Shown here in pieces: positions 26,063 through 35,377 of a stretch of 64,000 bases of DNA. The first letter of the stretch is position 1. Every line of letters begins with the position of its first letter. The DNA comes from Shinella sp. PSBB067 (GTDB taxonomy: Bacteria; Pseudomonadota; Alphaproteobacteria; Rhizobiales; Rhizobiaceae): NCBI RefSeq assembly GCF_016839145.1, contig NZ_CP069303.1, positions 3,580,501-3,644,500 of the forward strand, in the 5' to 3' direction. A program made the position numbers and the translations under genes. Under the pieces are notes generated by a model. It saw only the letters and a program-made list of their open reading frames with translations, was not told the DNA's origin and made no database searches.

Positions 26063-27390
26063 AACCCGGTCAGCAATTCGATCTTCGAGCCGTCCGTGAA
26101 GCGGGACAGGCGGAACTCGTGCGGATCGACGATCGGCGTGCGGCCGGTGACGATATCGGCCATCAGCCTGCCGGCGCCCGGCCCGATGCCGAAGCCGTGG
26201 CCCGAAAAGCCCGTGGCGATGTGAAAGCCAGGCAGGCTGTCGACCCTGGATATGACGGGGATCGCATCCGGCGTGACATCGATATAGCCCGCCCAGCGCT
26301 GCGCGACCTTCGCCTTTTCGAACACCGGATAGGCCGCCTTCAGCCTGGCGAGCGCGGTATCCACCATCCTGACGGACGGTTTCGGATCGAGCACGCGGCA
26401 ATATTCGAAGGGGCTTGGCTCGTCCAGCGCCCAGCGATTGGGGATGCGCGCCTCGTCGAGGAAGCGCCATCCGAAGCGGAAGGCGAGCGCACGCCACTCC
26501 TTGCGACAGGCGGGCAGGAAATCGAGCGCATAGCGGAAGGACTTCGGCACGATGTCGACGATGTTGCCATGGCCGGAGGCGACCGTGTAGCCACCGTCCT
26601 CGCGCCGGCGTAGCGCGAAATCGTCGCCCCAGATCGCCGGCCCCGGCCCGCCCTCCAGCGGCTCGGTACGCAGCACCGAGTTGAGAACCTTCAACTGCGG
26701 CAGGTGGAGGCCGAGCGTACCAGCAAACAGGTTGGACCACGCCCCGCCGGCCAGCACCACGGCCTTGCAGGCGATGGGCCCGCGCTCGGTGACGACGCCG
26801 CTGACGGCGCCGGCGGCGGTTTCGATGCCGCGCACGGCGCATTCGGTCAGTACCGCCGCGCCTCTTGCACGCGCGGCTTCGGCGATGGCGGGCGCTGCTC
26901 TCTGCGGCTCCGCCCTTCCGTCGATGGCTGTATGAAGACCGCCCTTGAGAGCCATGTTCCAGCCGGGAAACATCTCGCGCAGCCCGGCGGCGCTCAGCAG
27001 GCGGGACCGGAACGGATAGCCGTCGAGATTGCGGCTCCAGCGCTCGTTCGCTGCGCATTCCGCCTCGCTCGCGCAGGTGAAGACGATACCGGCGCGGCGA
27101 TATCCGAGGTCCCGGCTGGTGCGCTGGTCCAGCGCCTCCCATATCCGCAGGGCCTCGGCCATCAGCGGCACCTCGCGCGGGTCGCGCATCGAGATGCGCA
27201 CCCATCCCCAGTTCCGGCTCGACTGCTCGTGCCCGATGCCGCCCTTCTCACAGAGCGCCACGCGCAGCCCCATATCCGCGAGCTCCAGCGCCGTCGACGT
27301 GCCGATGATCCCGCCGCCGATCACGACGACGTCCACCTCCTTCGGCAGTTCGGCATCTCCATGGACAGGCACGACATAGGGTCCGGGCAT
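26059..27390 (-). CDS. FAD-dependent amine/amino-acid oxidoreductase (DAO family) 1
   Basis: 443 residues. The FAD-binding Rossmann motif VVVIGGGIIGTSTALELADMG is near residue 20 and the C-terminal HIATGFSGHGFGIGPGAG segment is the second flavin contact typical of glycine oxidase and D-amino-acid dehydrogenase relatives. It should oxidise an amine or N-substituted amino acid. ATG 27390 puts the Rossmann motif at its usual distance. It is the last gene of a five-gene minus-strand cluster with a second, similar oxidase and an amino-acid importer. The specific substrate cannot be read from the sequence. Confidence 0.87.
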   Translation of the reverse strand: MPGPYVVPVHGDAELPKEVDVVVIGGGIIGTSTALELADMGLRVALCEKGGIGHEQSSRNWGWVRISMRDPREVPLMAEALRIWEALDQRTSRDLGYRRAGIVFTCASEAECAANERWSRNLDGYPFRSRLLSAAGLREMFPGWNMALKGGLHTAIDGRAEPQRAAPAIAEAARARGAAVLTECAVRGIETAAGAVSGVVTERGPIACKAVVLAGGAWSNLFAGTLGLHLPQLKVLNSVLRTEPLEGGPGPAIWGDDFALRRREDGGYTVASGHGNIVDIVPKSFRYALDFLPACRKEWRALAFRFGWRFLDEARIPNRWALDEPSPFEYCRVLDPKPSVRMVDTALARLKAAYPVFEKAKVAQRWAGYIDVTPDAIPVISRVDSLPGFHIATGFSGHGFGIGPGAGRLMADIVTGRTPIVDPHEFRLSRFTDGSKIELLTGF

Positions 27391-27439
27391 CGAGGCGCTT
27401 CCATCTTTCCGGCGGTTGATCGAAATCCGGGCGTGCCCG

Positions 27440-28063
27440 TCAGACGGCGTGGGAGGGCAGGTCGAAAGCACCGTGCCGCCCGCGCAGCGTCACCCGCAGC
27501 TCCGGCCGCTCGGCCAAGACGACCGGGATATCGAGACCGAGGGCCTCGTAAAGGGGCCGGATCTCGTCGCATAGCGGATGAGCGACCACGAAACGCTCCA
27601 GGCTGCACCCTTTCGGCGCTTCGGCGGAGGGGTGATTGGGCGTATCCCATTGCGAGACGAGCGGCAATGCAATGCCGAAGCGCGTGGGCTCGACGGCGAG
27701 ATAACGCCATTCCAGCATCTCGCCGCGCAAGGTCCGGCGGCTGCCGGCGCGGATTTCGGCGGACAGGCCGAAGTTCTCCAGAACAGCCTTCGCCGCATGG
27801 ATGTCGTCCGTCGACACGACGAACAGGTCCAGGTGATAGCCGGGCTGGGCGGCCATGCGTGCCCCGTTGCCGATCAACGGCTGGTCGGGATCGGGCGCGT
27901 CGATGGCGAGATAGAGGCCATCGGCCAGCGACAGGAGCGCATTGCGCGTTCCCATGCCCGGATGCGAGCCGCCGGGCGCGGCGCGGACGCCGCTCCACGC
28001 CTCCACGACGTCGACGGCGTCATCCAGCGAGGGGGCGGACCAGGCGAAATGGTCAAGTTTCAT
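27440..28063 (-). CDS. Glyoxalase-like (VOC superfamily) domain protein
   Basis: 207 residues resembling the Glyoxalase_3 family: MKLDHFAWSAPSLDDAV at the N-terminus, then GMGTRNALLSLADGLYLAID, GYHLDLFVVS and LEWRYLA, with a second half from about residue 140. Metal-binding His and Glu candidates are His5, Glu-containing LEW, and the terminal His. The catalysed reaction is unknown. Its place between the two FAD oxidases suggests it handles a product or intermediate of the same pathway. Confidence 0.75.
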   Translation of the reverse strand: MKLDHFAWSAPSLDDAVDVVEAWSGVRAAPGGSHPGMGTRNALLSLADGLYLAIDAPDPDQPLIGNGARMAAQPGYHLDLFVVSTDDIHAAKAVLENFGLSAEIRAGSRRTLRGEMLEWRYLAVEPTRFGIALPLVSQWDTPNHPSAEAPKGCSLERFVVAHPLCDEIRPLYEALGLDIPVVLAERPELRVTLRGRHGAFDLPSHAV

Positions 28064-28085
28064 GTCTTTCTCCAGATCGGTAGCG

Positions 28086-29393
28086 TCACAGGACGTTTTG
28101 CGGGGCGGCGAAGAAGCGCTCGCGGAACCGCTGCAGGCGGAAGGGCTCGAGCGGGATCGTCGTCGCGCCGGTGTCGATCAGTTCCGCGAGCGTATCGCCC
28201 ACGCCCAGCGATATGCCGAAGCCGTGGCCGCTCATGCCGGTCGCGATCACCAGATTGCCGCGATCACTCACCTGGTCGAGAACCGGCACGCCATCCGGCG
28301 TGATGTCGATACGACAGGCCCAGGTTTCGACGAGCGCCATGTCGTCGGTGATGCCGAAGGCGGCCTTCGCGGCGGCGCGGCTGCTTTCGAGCACGCCGCC
28401 ATTGGCCGGAACATGCGGGACGCGCAGGGCCTCGTAGCGGTCGGGCGCACCGGAGAGATAGGCACTCACCATCCTGCCGTCGTCCCAGAAATGGCGGCCG
28501 ATATTGACGCGCGTGCCCTCGCGGCTTGCAAACAGCGTGCGGACATAGCGCGGCGCGTAGCGCAGGCTGCGGAACGCCGCGTCATAATCGAGCGGCCCCT
28601 GCAGGCCGGGCGCGATGGTGAGGCCTCCGTCGTGGCGCGGCCGCACGAGCGCCTTGTCGAAAATGGTCGGCAGGGCGATTCCATGATCGAACGGCGCGGT
28701 GCGGCCCACCGAAACGCGCAGGTCCACCTGCGGAACGGAAATTCCGTAGCGGCGCAGGAAGACGCCGCTCCACAGCCCCGCAGCGACGACGACCGTTTCC
28801 GCGCGCACCTCGCCCTGCTCGGTGACGATCCCCGCCACCTTGCCGGCCTGCATGAACAGCCCCTCGACCAGGCAGTTTTCCCTGACATCGGCGCCCTTGC
28901 GGGCCAGCGCCCGCGCGATGGCCGGGGCGGCGAGGCTGGGCTCGGCCCGGGCATCGCTCGGCGTGTAGAGGCCGCCGAGGAACGGCGCCTGCAGGCTGGG
29001 ATTGACGGACCGGATGCCGGACGAGGCAACAAGCGTGCTGTCCACCTCGAATTCGCGGGCTATCTCCAGCCAGTCGCGCATCCGGCCGAGCTTGTCCTCG
29101 TCGGAGGCGAGCGCGATGATGCCGCTGGCGCGGAAGCCGGTGACGTCGCCAATCTCCGCGTCGATGCGGTTCCACAGATCGAGGCTGCGCTTGATGAGCG
29201 GCATTTCGCGGCGGTCGCGGCCCTGCTTGCGCACGAAGCCGGAATTCTTGCCCGACTGCTCGCCCGCGATCCGCCCCTTCTCGTAGACGCCGACGGAAAG
29301 GCCCCTGCCGCTCAAATACCAGGCGATGGCGCATCCGATGATGCCTCCGCCGACGATTGCGACATCAACACGCTTCAGTTGTTTGGATGACAT
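28086..29393 (-). CDS. FAD-dependent amine/amino-acid oxidoreductase (DAO family) 2
   Basis: 435 residues. It begins VDVAIVGGGIIGCAIAWYLSGRG (FAD Rossmann motif) and ends with NLVIATGMSGHGFGISLGVG, the second flavin site. The conserved GEQSGKNSGFVRKQGRD segment follows the first flavin motif. It is a distinct paralogue of the oxidase at 26059-27390, of the same family but differing in most positions, so the two probably oxidise different substrates or successive intermediates. It follows the permease-ATPase gene by 22 bases. Confidence 0.87.
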   Translation of the reverse strand: MSSKQLKRVDVAIVGGGIIGCAIAWYLSGRGLSVGVYEKGRIAGEQSGKNSGFVRKQGRDRREMPLIKRSLDLWNRIDAEIGDVTGFRASGIIALASDEDKLGRMRDWLEIAREFEVDSTLVASSGIRSVNPSLQAPFLGGLYTPSDARAEPSLAAPAIARALARKGADVRENCLVEGLFMQAGKVAGIVTEQGEVRAETVVVAAGLWSGVFLRRYGISVPQVDLRVSVGRTAPFDHGIALPTIFDKALVRPRHDGGLTIAPGLQGPLDYDAAFRSLRYAPRYVRTLFASREGTRVNIGRHFWDDGRMVSAYLSGAPDRYEALRVPHVPANGGVLESSRAAAKAAFGITDDMALVETWACRIDITPDGVPVLDQVSDRGNLVIATGMSGHGFGISLGVGDTLAELIDTGATTIPLEPFRLQRFRERFFAAPQNVL

Positions 29394-29415
29394 TTTCTCT
29401 TTCCGGCGGGAGCGA

Positions 29416-30990
29416 TCAGAGGATCTGATCGAGGAACAGTTTCAGGCGATCGGACTTCGGATTGTCGAAAATCTCCGACGGCGTGCCCTGCTCGATGATG
29501 CGGCCCCGGTCCATGAAGACGACGCGGTCGGCGACGCGGCGGGCAAAGCCCATCTCGTGCGTGACGACCGCCATGGTCATGGGGCTGCCATCCGCGGAGG
29601 GGCGGCGGGCGAGGCTTTCCATGATCTCCAGCACGCCCTTGACCAGTTCCGGGTCGAGCGCGGATGTCGCCTCGTCGAAGAGCATGATCCTCGGGCTCAT
29701 GGCGAGCGACCGGGCGATGGCGACACGCTGCTGCTGGCCGCCCGACAGGCGGGCGGGCAGCGAATCCAGCTTCTCGCCGAGCCCCACGCTGCGGAGCGCG
29801 CGGATGGCGATCTGCCGGGCCTGCTCGTGGTCGATATGGCGGACCTGCTCCAGCGCGAACATGACGTTGCTGAGGGCCGACATGTGCGGGAACAGGTTGA
29901 AGCTCTGGAACACCATACCGACATCGGCGCGCAGGGCGTTCAGCGGTCCCTCCCTGGTCGGGAAGGGCTGGCCGAAGATGTCAAGCGTGCCCCCATCCAC
30001 CGGCTGGAGCCCGTTGATGCAGCGCAGCAGCGTGGACTTCCCCGAGCCGGACGGTCCGATCACGCACACGACCTCGCCGGTCCTGATCTCGAAGCTGACA
30101 TGGTCGAGGGCGCGGAAATGGCCGAAATCGACCGTCAGGTCCTTCGCCTCCACCAGCATCTCGCCGGCAGCGGCGGTCCGGCGCGCTGCCTGCGGCAGCG
30201 GCTGGGCCGGCGTTTCCGCGCCTGCGGTCTCGGGGCCGGTGGCCTCCGCCTTCCGGCGGCGGGCGAAGAAGGAGCGCAGCGCCGCCGGCATGACGGATCG
30301 ACCGTTGCGCATTTCCTTGTCGAGATAGTTCACCAGATGCGTCATCGGGACAGTGATCACGAGATAGGCGATGCCGACGGCGACCAGCGGCGACAGGTTG
30401 CCGGTGCGCTGGGAAATGTCCTGGCCGATGCGATAGAGCTCGCGCTCGCTCACCATCAGGCCGAGCACGAAGATCAGGCTCGAATCCTTGATGATGTTGA
30501 TGAACTGGTTGGTCAGCGCGGGAATGACCCGGCGGATGCCCTGCGGGAAGATCACGCGGTACATCGTGCGGTGCTTGTCGAGCCCGAGCGAGCGGGCCGC
30601 TTCCGTCTGGCCCCTGTCGACGCTCTGGATGCCGGCGCGCAAAATCTCGGCGATATAGGCGCTGGCGACGATGCTGATCGCGATGATGCCGTAGGGATAG
30701 GGATTCTGCCCGAAGGGCCGGAAGCCGGCGAAGGGCAGGCCCTGCCCGACGATGAAGATCGTGACGATGGCCGGCAGGCCGCGGAAGATGTCGATATAGA
30801 CCTTGGCGGCGACGCGCACGACCGTCACCTGCGAGATCGCCATCAGCGACAGGGGCGCGCCGATGATGATGCCGATGATCGTCGAATAGAGGGAGATGGT
30901 GATGGTGTTGTAGTAGCCGACGCGCAGAATATCGGGGACCACCTGCAACATGTAGGAGAGATTGAAGAATGTATCGAGAATCCCTGACAT
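29416..30990 (-). CDS. Fused amino-acid ABC transporter permease-ATPase
   Basis: 524 residues joining two normally separate subunits. Residues about 1-230 are a HisM/GltK-type permease with the EAA-loop text [22 protein letters not shown]; residues about 280-524 are a GlnQ-type ATPase with Walker [11 protein letters not shown]-loop, signature [16 protein letters not shown], Walker [13 protein letters not shown] and switch His in [10 protein letters not shown]. The linker is Ala/Pro rich. A single chain can supply both homodimeric parts of a polar amino-acid importer. The binding protein is encoded just upstream (31063-31869). Confidence 0.92.
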   Translation of the reverse strand: MSGILDTFFNLSYMLQVVPDILRVGYYNTITISLYSTIIGIIIGAPLSLMAISQVTVVRVAAKVYIDIFRGLPAIVTIFIVGQGLPFAGFRPFGQNPYPYGIIAISIVASAYIAEILRAGIQSVDRGQTEAARSLGLDKHRTMYRVIFPQGIRRVIPALTNQFINIIKDSSLIFVLGLMVSERELYRIGQDISQRTGNLSPLVAVGIAYLVITVPMTHLVNYLDKEMRNGRSVMPAALRSFFARRRKAEATGPETAGAETPAQPLPQAARRTAAAGEMLVEAKDLTVDFGHFRALDHVSFEIRTGEVVCVIGPSGSGKSTLLRCINGLQPVDGGTLDIFGQPFPTREGPLNALRADVGMVFQSFNLFPHMSALSNVMFALEQVRHIDHEQARQIAIRALRSVGLGEKLDSLPARLSGGQQQRVAIARSLAMSPRIMLFDEATSALDPELVKGVLEIMESLARRPSADGSPMTMAVVTHEMGFARRVADRVVFMDRGRIIEQGTPSEIFDNPKSDRLKLFLDQIL

Positions 30991-31062
30991 GTGGTCTCCT
31001 GCGGGAACGGGTATCGTATCGTACGACGGCCCCGCGCAAGCGTGGCCGTCGTAGTGCGAGGA

Positions 31063-31869
31063 TCAGCGGGTCGGCATGAAGTCCGGGCCGGGCAGCGTGG
31101 GAACGCTTTCCCCGACCCATTCCTTGTAGATCTTCGCGTAGGTGCCGTCCTCGATCATGTCGGCGATCGCCTTGTTGACGGCGGCCAGCAGGTTCGGGCG
31201 ATCCTTGGCCACGCCGATGCCGGCCGGCTGGTCGTCGTTGGGGATGGAGACCACGACCGAGAGCGGACGCTGCGAGGACGCGACATAGGTCGCCGCCAGC
31301 CCGCCGTCGAAGAAGGCCGTGTCGACCTGGCCGGACTGCAGCGAGATGAGGAGCGCGGCTGAATCCGGGAACGGAACGATCTGCGTATCCTTGTAGGTCT
31401 CGTTGGCATAGGTTTCCTGGATGCTCGCGGCGATGACGCCGAGACGCTTGCCGGCAAGGCCCGCCTCGTCCTTGATGCCCGAATCCGAGGGCGTCAGGAT
31501 CGTGTAGGAACCGACGAAATGCGGGCTGGAGAAATTGATGATCTCCTTGCGCGGGATCGTGATGGAGTGCGAGCCGGCCGAGATATCGCAGACATGGTTG
31601 GCGACCGCCGCGAAGATGCCCTCGAAGACGGAGATGCGGTATTCCGCCTTCAGGTCCAGCCGCCGGGCGATGTCCTTCGTGAAGGACACTTCGTAACCCT
31701 GCATTTCGCCATCGATGACCGACGACATCGGCGCATTCGCATCGGTAACGCAGACGGACAGCGTACCGGGATTGTTCAGTTCCAGATCCGTGCCCTGAGC
31801 GAGAGCCTGGCCGGACCAGGCGACCAGGATCGTGCCGGCTGCGAGACGAAGAAGTCCATTGCTTGCCAT
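31063..31869 (-). CDS. Amino-acid ABC transporter substrate-binding protein
   Basis: 268 residues with a signal peptide (about 1-25, ending GQALAQ) and the type II periplasmic binding fold of the polar amino-acid family (LSVCVTDANAPMSS, GYEVSFTKDIARRLDLKAEYR, FEGIFAAVANHVCDISAG, GKRLGVIAASIQETY). It delivers substrate to the fused permease-ATPase 72 bases downstream. As first gene of the cluster it lies behind an AT-rich promoter region. The ligand is not evident; an amine or unusual amino acid is likely from the two oxidases. Confidence 0.9.
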   Translation of the reverse strand: MASNGLLRLAAGTILVAWSGQALAQGTDLELNNPGTLSVCVTDANAPMSSVIDGEMQGYEVSFTKDIARRLDLKAEYRISVFEGIFAAVANHVCDISAGSHSITIPRKEIINFSSPHFVGSYTILTPSDSGIKDEAGLAGKRLGVIAASIQETYANETYKDTQIVPFPDSAALLISLQSGQVDTAFFDGGLAATYVASSQRPLSVVVSIPNDDQPAGIGVAKDRPNLLAAVNKAIADMIEDGTYAKIYKEWVGESVPTLPGPDFMPTR

Positions 31870-31952
31870 GTGCGTATTCCCCTTTTTGATGGCGTGCGGT
31901 GGCTGCTGCGATCACGGCCTCGGCCGTGCGAGCCATCCCGACGTTAGCATTT

Positions 31953-31982
31953 GTAATTAGTGTGTCAATAATTGATAATTAC
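31953..31982 (-). promoter_or_regulatory. AT-rich inverted repeat upstream of transporter operon
   Basis: Perfect 7-base arms gtaatta (31953-31959) and taattac (31976-31982) separated by 16 bases, in unusually AT-rich DNA about 85 bases before the binding-protein gene. It may be an operator, perhaps for the CGNR protein; that link is inference. Confidence 0.4.
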
Positions 31983-32139
31983 ATTCCGATGTCGTTTTCG
32001 CGGTCCTGCATGGCCTGAAAATCCACCGGAAAAGCCCGACGCATGCAGGAGCCGGAAGTGGCGCATCGTCCTTCATGGTGACGCGGTCGAACTATCCGGC
32101 GGTCAGCGCAGTGAGACCCTCGAAGCAGCGGAAGCGGTT

Positions 32140-32640
32140 CTTATGTCACGCGATCCTGCCACCGGCCGGTTCGCAAGTCGCCGCAGCGAAGATGAGGCCG
32201 CCATGGATGTAGCATCGGCAAAAGCTCCGACGCGAAGGCCCGGAGGACGCCAAGCCGAGCAGGACAGGTCCTCCGCGCCCGACGGACGAGCAGTTCACCC
32301 TCTCAAATCCTCCGAGAGCACGGGCCACGCTTGATCATCGGCTGGACTTGGCCAGAAGCAACTCGGCCGCCAACCCGACGATAATACGGGTCGCACATCG
32401 CTGGGGTCGGGAATGCGGATCGCACCCGCATCCTCGGCCAGCCGGGCACGTTTCAATCCAAGCCCCCGTACAGGAGCCGGTCAGCAGGAAGCGGATGGCG
32501 GCGAGGCCGGTGGGATGCTCACCCTCCATCTCAGTCGCGAGCATCTTTTTCCGAGCTTCTCGATCGCAATGCGGCTGCCGCTCGCGCAGTGGGCTCGCGA
32601 TCTTCCGACCACCTTGAAGTACCGGCATGGTCATCCGCGA
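32140..32640 (-). pseudogene. Decayed tyrosine recombinase (integrase)
   Basis: Fragments of a phage-type integrase lie in order on the minus strand in shifting frames: EMEGEHPTGLAAIRFLLTG (about 32530-32475), GLKRARLAEDAGAIRIPD in another frame, RIIVGLAAELLLAKSS (about 32388-32340), then a corrupted HGLRHSFA box, here reading HGGLIFAA (about 32205). The catalytic Arg and Tyr motifs are not intact. Recognition rests on remembered integrase sequences. No gene is expressed. The rest of 31983-32140 and 32641-32686 shows nothing recognisable. Confidence 0.6.
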
Positions 32641-32686
32641 GGATGGTGGGGGCCAGCCTTGTCCTGACTACGCGGGCCGAGCACGC

Positions 32687-33703
32687 TCATGCGCGGCGGA
32701 AGATGTAGTCCGTTTCCTGCCGCAAGGTCTCGCCCGGCCGCAGCACCGCGGGCGGAAAGTTCTCGTGGTTGACGGCGTCCGGCCAGACCTGGGTTTCCAG
32801 GCAGAAGCCGGCGAAGGGGCCGTAGCGGCGGCCGCCGAGGCCGGGGGCGGGTGGGTTCACCTTCGCGCCCGTATAGAGCTGCACGCCGGGTTCGGTGGTC
32901 AGGACCTCGAGCGAGATGCCGGAGAGGGGGCTGCGCACCGCACCCACCGGCCGCTTTGCCTGCCGCTCCCGCGAGAGGCAGAAATTGTGGTCGAAGGCGA
33001 CGCCGCCCGGCTCGACCTGGCGGCGCATCGGCGTCCAGCCTGTGAGGTCGAAAGGCGTGCCGGCGACCGGGCGGATCTCGCCGGTCGGGATGAGGTTCTC
33101 GTCGACGGGCAGGTAGTGATCGGCGGCAAGGCGGATGTCGTGGCCGAGCGCGTCGGCGCTGCCGTCGAGGATGAAATAGCTGTGCTGGCAGAGGTTGACG
33201 GGCGTCGGCGCATCCGTCGTCGCCTCGTAGGTCACGGAGAACACGCCGTCGCCGGGTAGCCGGTAGGTGCAGGCGATGGCGCAATTGCCGGGATAGCCGG
33301 CGCGGCCGGCCGGATCGGTCAGCGTCAGGGTGACGAAATCCGCGCCCTGCTGCGCGACCTGCCAGGTCTGCCGGCCGGTTCCGTCGCTGCCGCCGTGCAG
33401 GTGCGTCACGCCGCGCTCGTTGCATTCGAGTTGGTAGGCAATGCCGTCGATGGAGAAGCGGCCGCCGCCGATGCGGTTGGCGCAGCGGCCCGGCGTCGCG
33501 CCGAAATAGGGGGAATGGTCGAGATAGGAGGCGAGATCCTCGAAACCCAGCACGAGCGGAGCATCGTGCCCCGCAAGCCTGAGGTCCTGGATGATGGCGC
33601 CGAAGGTCAGCACATGCGCCGTCAGCCCGCCACCGGAGATCGCGATGCGCTCGACCGCCCCGCCCGTTTCGAGGCGCCCGAAGATTTCATTTCCTGCATC
33701 CAC
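32687..33703 (-). CDS. galM: Aldose 1-epimerase (galactose mutarotase)
   Basis: 338 residues. Mutarotase signatures: FGATPGRCANRIGGGRF, GVTHLHGGSDG (catalytic His region), PVNLCQHSYF (second catalytic His), and the C-terminal VQLYTGAKV with a catalytic Glu in FCLETQVWPDAVNHENFP. It interconverts alpha- and beta-anomers of aldoses. The start is taken as GTG 33703, because GAGGAG lies 9 bases upstream and no in-frame ATG fits; the frame is open further upstream but without family similarity. Convergent or parallel partners do not suggest an operon. Confidence 0.88.
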   Translation of the reverse strand: MDAGNEIFGRLETGGAVERIAISGGGLTAHVLTFGAIIQDLRLAGHDAPLVLGFEDLASYLDHSPYFGATPGRCANRIGGGRFSIDGIAYQLECNERGVTHLHGGSDGTGRQTWQVAQQGADFVTLTLTDPAGRAGYPGNCAIACTYRLPGDGVFSVTYEATTDAPTPVNLCQHSYFILDGSADALGHDIRLAADHYLPVDENLIPTGEIRPVAGTPFDLTGWTPMRRQVEPGGVAFDHNFCLSRERQAKRPVGAVRSPLSGISLEVLTTEPGVQLYTGAKVNPPAPGLGGRRYGPFAGFCLETQVWPDAVNHENFPPAVLRPGETLRQETDYIFRRA

Positions 33704-33766
33704 GCCTCTGTCTCCTCGCCAGCGAACTTGCGCTGCCAGCCTGCTGCGATTCCCGCAGGCCCGCAA

Positions 33767-33787
33767 CTAAAAAATCATACTTTTTAG
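33767..33787. repeat. A/T-rich perfect palindrome between GNAT gene and galM
   Basis: CTAAAAA and TTTTTAG arms around a 7-base centre. It sits just past the stop of the GNAT gene and about 65 bases before the galM start, so it could be a weak terminator or a galM operator. Confidence 0.4.
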
Positions 33788-33793
33788 CCGCCT

Positions 33794-34246
33794 TCAGAAG
33801 GTCTTCTGATAGACGATGAAGGGCGTCTTGTCGGCGATGCGATCGTAGAGACGGCGGGCGGTGGCGTTGAATTCCTGCGTCATCCAGTAGACCTCCGGCG
33901 CGCCCGCCTCCTTCGCCTTGGCATAGACGCCCTCGATCAGCGCCCGGCCGATGCCGCTGCCGCGCACCTCGGGGTCGGCATAGAGATCCTGCAGGTAGCA
34001 GATGTTGCCGATGGTCCAGCAGGAACGGTGGAAGAGGTAATGCGCAAGGCCGACGGGCTTGCCGTCGAGCGTGGCGAGGAGGCCGCGATATTCGCCTTCC
34101 AGCGCCACGCCCGTCAGCCGGGCGAAGGTGCTGGCGAAGATTTCATCCGGCAGCACCGTCTCGTAGAAGGCGAGATAGGCGGTCCACAGGCGCCGCCATT
34201 CGCCTTCATCGTCTTCATGCAGGGGGCGAATGACGATGCGGCTCAT
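33794..34246 (-). CDS. GNAT-family N-acetyltransferase
   Basis: 150 residues. The acetyl-CoA motif is VRGSGIGRALIEG (about residues 92-105), preceded by CYLQDLYADPE and followed by YWMTQEFNATARRLYDRI, the pattern of small HPA2-like GNAT enzymes acting on free amines or amino acids. The ATG is only 3 bases past the metA stop, and its ribosome site (GGGAG) lies inside the metA end, so translation is coupled and the gene shares metA's riboswitch. Acceptor unknown. Confidence 0.85.
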   Translation of the reverse strand: MSRIVIRPLHEDDEGEWRRLWTAYLAFYETVLPDEIFASTFARLTGVALEGEYRGLLATLDGKPVGLAHYLFHRSCWTIGNICYLQDLYADPEVRGSGIGRALIEGVYAKAKEAGAPEVYWMTQEFNATARRLYDRIADKTPFIVYQKTF

Positions 34247-34249
34247 GGG

Positions 34250-35173
34250 TCAGGCTCCCGTTCCGATTTCTTCGAGGTCGTAGGGCGTGGTCTGGTAGAT
34301 CTCGTTGATCCAGTTGCCGAAAAGCAGGTGCGCATGGCCGCGCCAGCGGTTCTGCGGCGGCAGCGACGGATCGTTGTGCGGGAAATAGTTCTTCGGCAGC
34401 TTGATCGGCACGCCGGCCGAGACGTCGCGGAAATATTCCTCGGCGAGCGAGGTCGAATCATATTCGACGTGGTTGAAGATGTAGAGCCGGTTGCCCGCCT
34501 TCTCCTGCACGAGGCAGACGCCCGTCTCGTCGGAATCGAGCAGGATGTCGAGTTCCGGCACCGCGCGGATGTCCTCGATGCGGATTTCCGTCCAGCGCGA
34601 GACGGGCACCTCGAAATTGTCCGAGAAGCCGTTGAGATAGACCGACGAGGGCTTCCGGTTGTGGTGGCGGTAGACGCCGAAGGCCTTCTCCTCCAGCGTT
34701 CGCTTGGGCACGCCGTGGAAATGATAGATCGCCGCCATGGCGCCCCAGCAGACATTGAGCGTCGAATGGACGTTGGTCTTCGTCCAGTCGAGGATCTGTT
34801 TCATCTCGTCCCAGTAGGTGACGTCCTCGTAGTCGAGGGTCTCCACCGGCGCGCCGGTGATGATGAAGCCGTCGAACTTGCGGTGCTTGACCTCCTCCCA
34901 CGTATCGTAGAAGGCGAGCAGATGGTCTTCCGACGTATTCTTGGCGCGGTGGCCGCCGACGCGCACCAGCGACAGCTCGACCTGCAGCGGCGAGGCACCG
35001 ACGAGGCGCGCCATCTGCACTTCCGTCTTGATCTTGTTCGGCATGAGGTTGAGCAGCCCGATCTGCAGCGGGCGGATGTCCTGCCGGATCGCCACCGTTT
35101 CGGTCATCACCCTGACGCCCTCGTCGACGAGGGTCTGGAAGGCAGGGAGCGTATCGGGAATCTTGATGGGCAT
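34250..35173 (-). CDS. metA: Homoserine O-acyltransferase MetA
   Basis: 307 residues, full length. It transfers an acyl group (succinyl or acetyl) to homoserine, the first committed step of methionine synthesis. Motifs: [12 protein letters not shown] start, [13 protein letters not shown], the nucleophile Cys in [25 protein letters not shown], and YFPHNDPS near the end. Many MetA proteins use acetyl-CoA; the sequence alone does not settle it for this one. A SAM-II riboswitch with terminator precedes it, giving repression by SAM. Confidence 0.95.
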   Translation of the reverse strand: MPIKIPDTLPAFQTLVDEGVRVMTETVAIRQDIRPLQIGLLNLMPNKIKTEVQMARLVGASPLQVELSLVRVGGHRAKNTSEDHLLAFYDTWEEVKHRKFDGFIITGAPVETLDYEDVTYWDEMKQILDWTKTNVHSTLNVCWGAMAAIYHFHGVPKRTLEEKAFGVYRHHNRKPSSVYLNGFSDNFEVPVSRWTEIRIEDIRAVPELDILLDSDETGVCLVQEKAGNRLYIFNHVEYDSTSLAEEYFRDVSAGVPIKLPKNYFPHNDPSLPPQNRWRGHAHLLFGNWINEIYQTTPYDLEEIGTGA

Positions 35174-35189
35174 GTTTCAACTCGATCCA

Positions 35190-35223
35190 AAACAAAACCG
35201 GCCGCAACGATGTCGCAACCGGT
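35190..35223 (-). terminator. Attenuator terminator in metA leader
   Basis: On the minus strand a 12-bp imperfect stem (arms begin ACCGG and end CCGGT, with G-T pairs) with a 3-base loop is followed by TTTTGTTTT. It lies between the SAM-II aptamer and the metA ATG, the right place for riboswitch-controlled premature termination. Confidence 0.8.
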
Positions 35224-35250
35224 CCACGTAAGGCTCTTCCTCGCGCGGCC

Positions 35251-35301
35251 CTTTAGCGACTTGTTTAACGTGGCTGCAAGCCGGCCGGCCAAATCACCAC
35301 G
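35251..35301 (-). ncRNA. SAM-II riboswitch aptamer
   Basis: The minus strand reads CGTGGTGATTTGGCC, then GGCTTGCAGCCACG, then TTAAACAAGTCGCTAAAG, agreeing with the SAM-II consensus (conserved GTGATTTG, GCTTGCAGCCACGTTAAA and CGCTAAA). CGTGG pairs with CCACG to form the first stem; the 3' end forms the pseudoknot with the loop. SAM-II is confined largely to alphaproteobacteria and typically precedes metA. SAM binding would lower metA and downstream GNAT expression. Confidence 0.95.
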
Positions 35302-35377
35302 AGGTTCCTAGATAACGCTCCTGCGCGCGCGAATCAATCCGGCAGCTTTCTGCCGGCGGCGGGCGGGACGAGGCTCC

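Noticed and set aside
31972..32334. A 120-codon + strand frame behind the transporter operon
   Set aside because: No family similarity; the opposite strand of its second half holds integrase fragments, which explain the DNA better.
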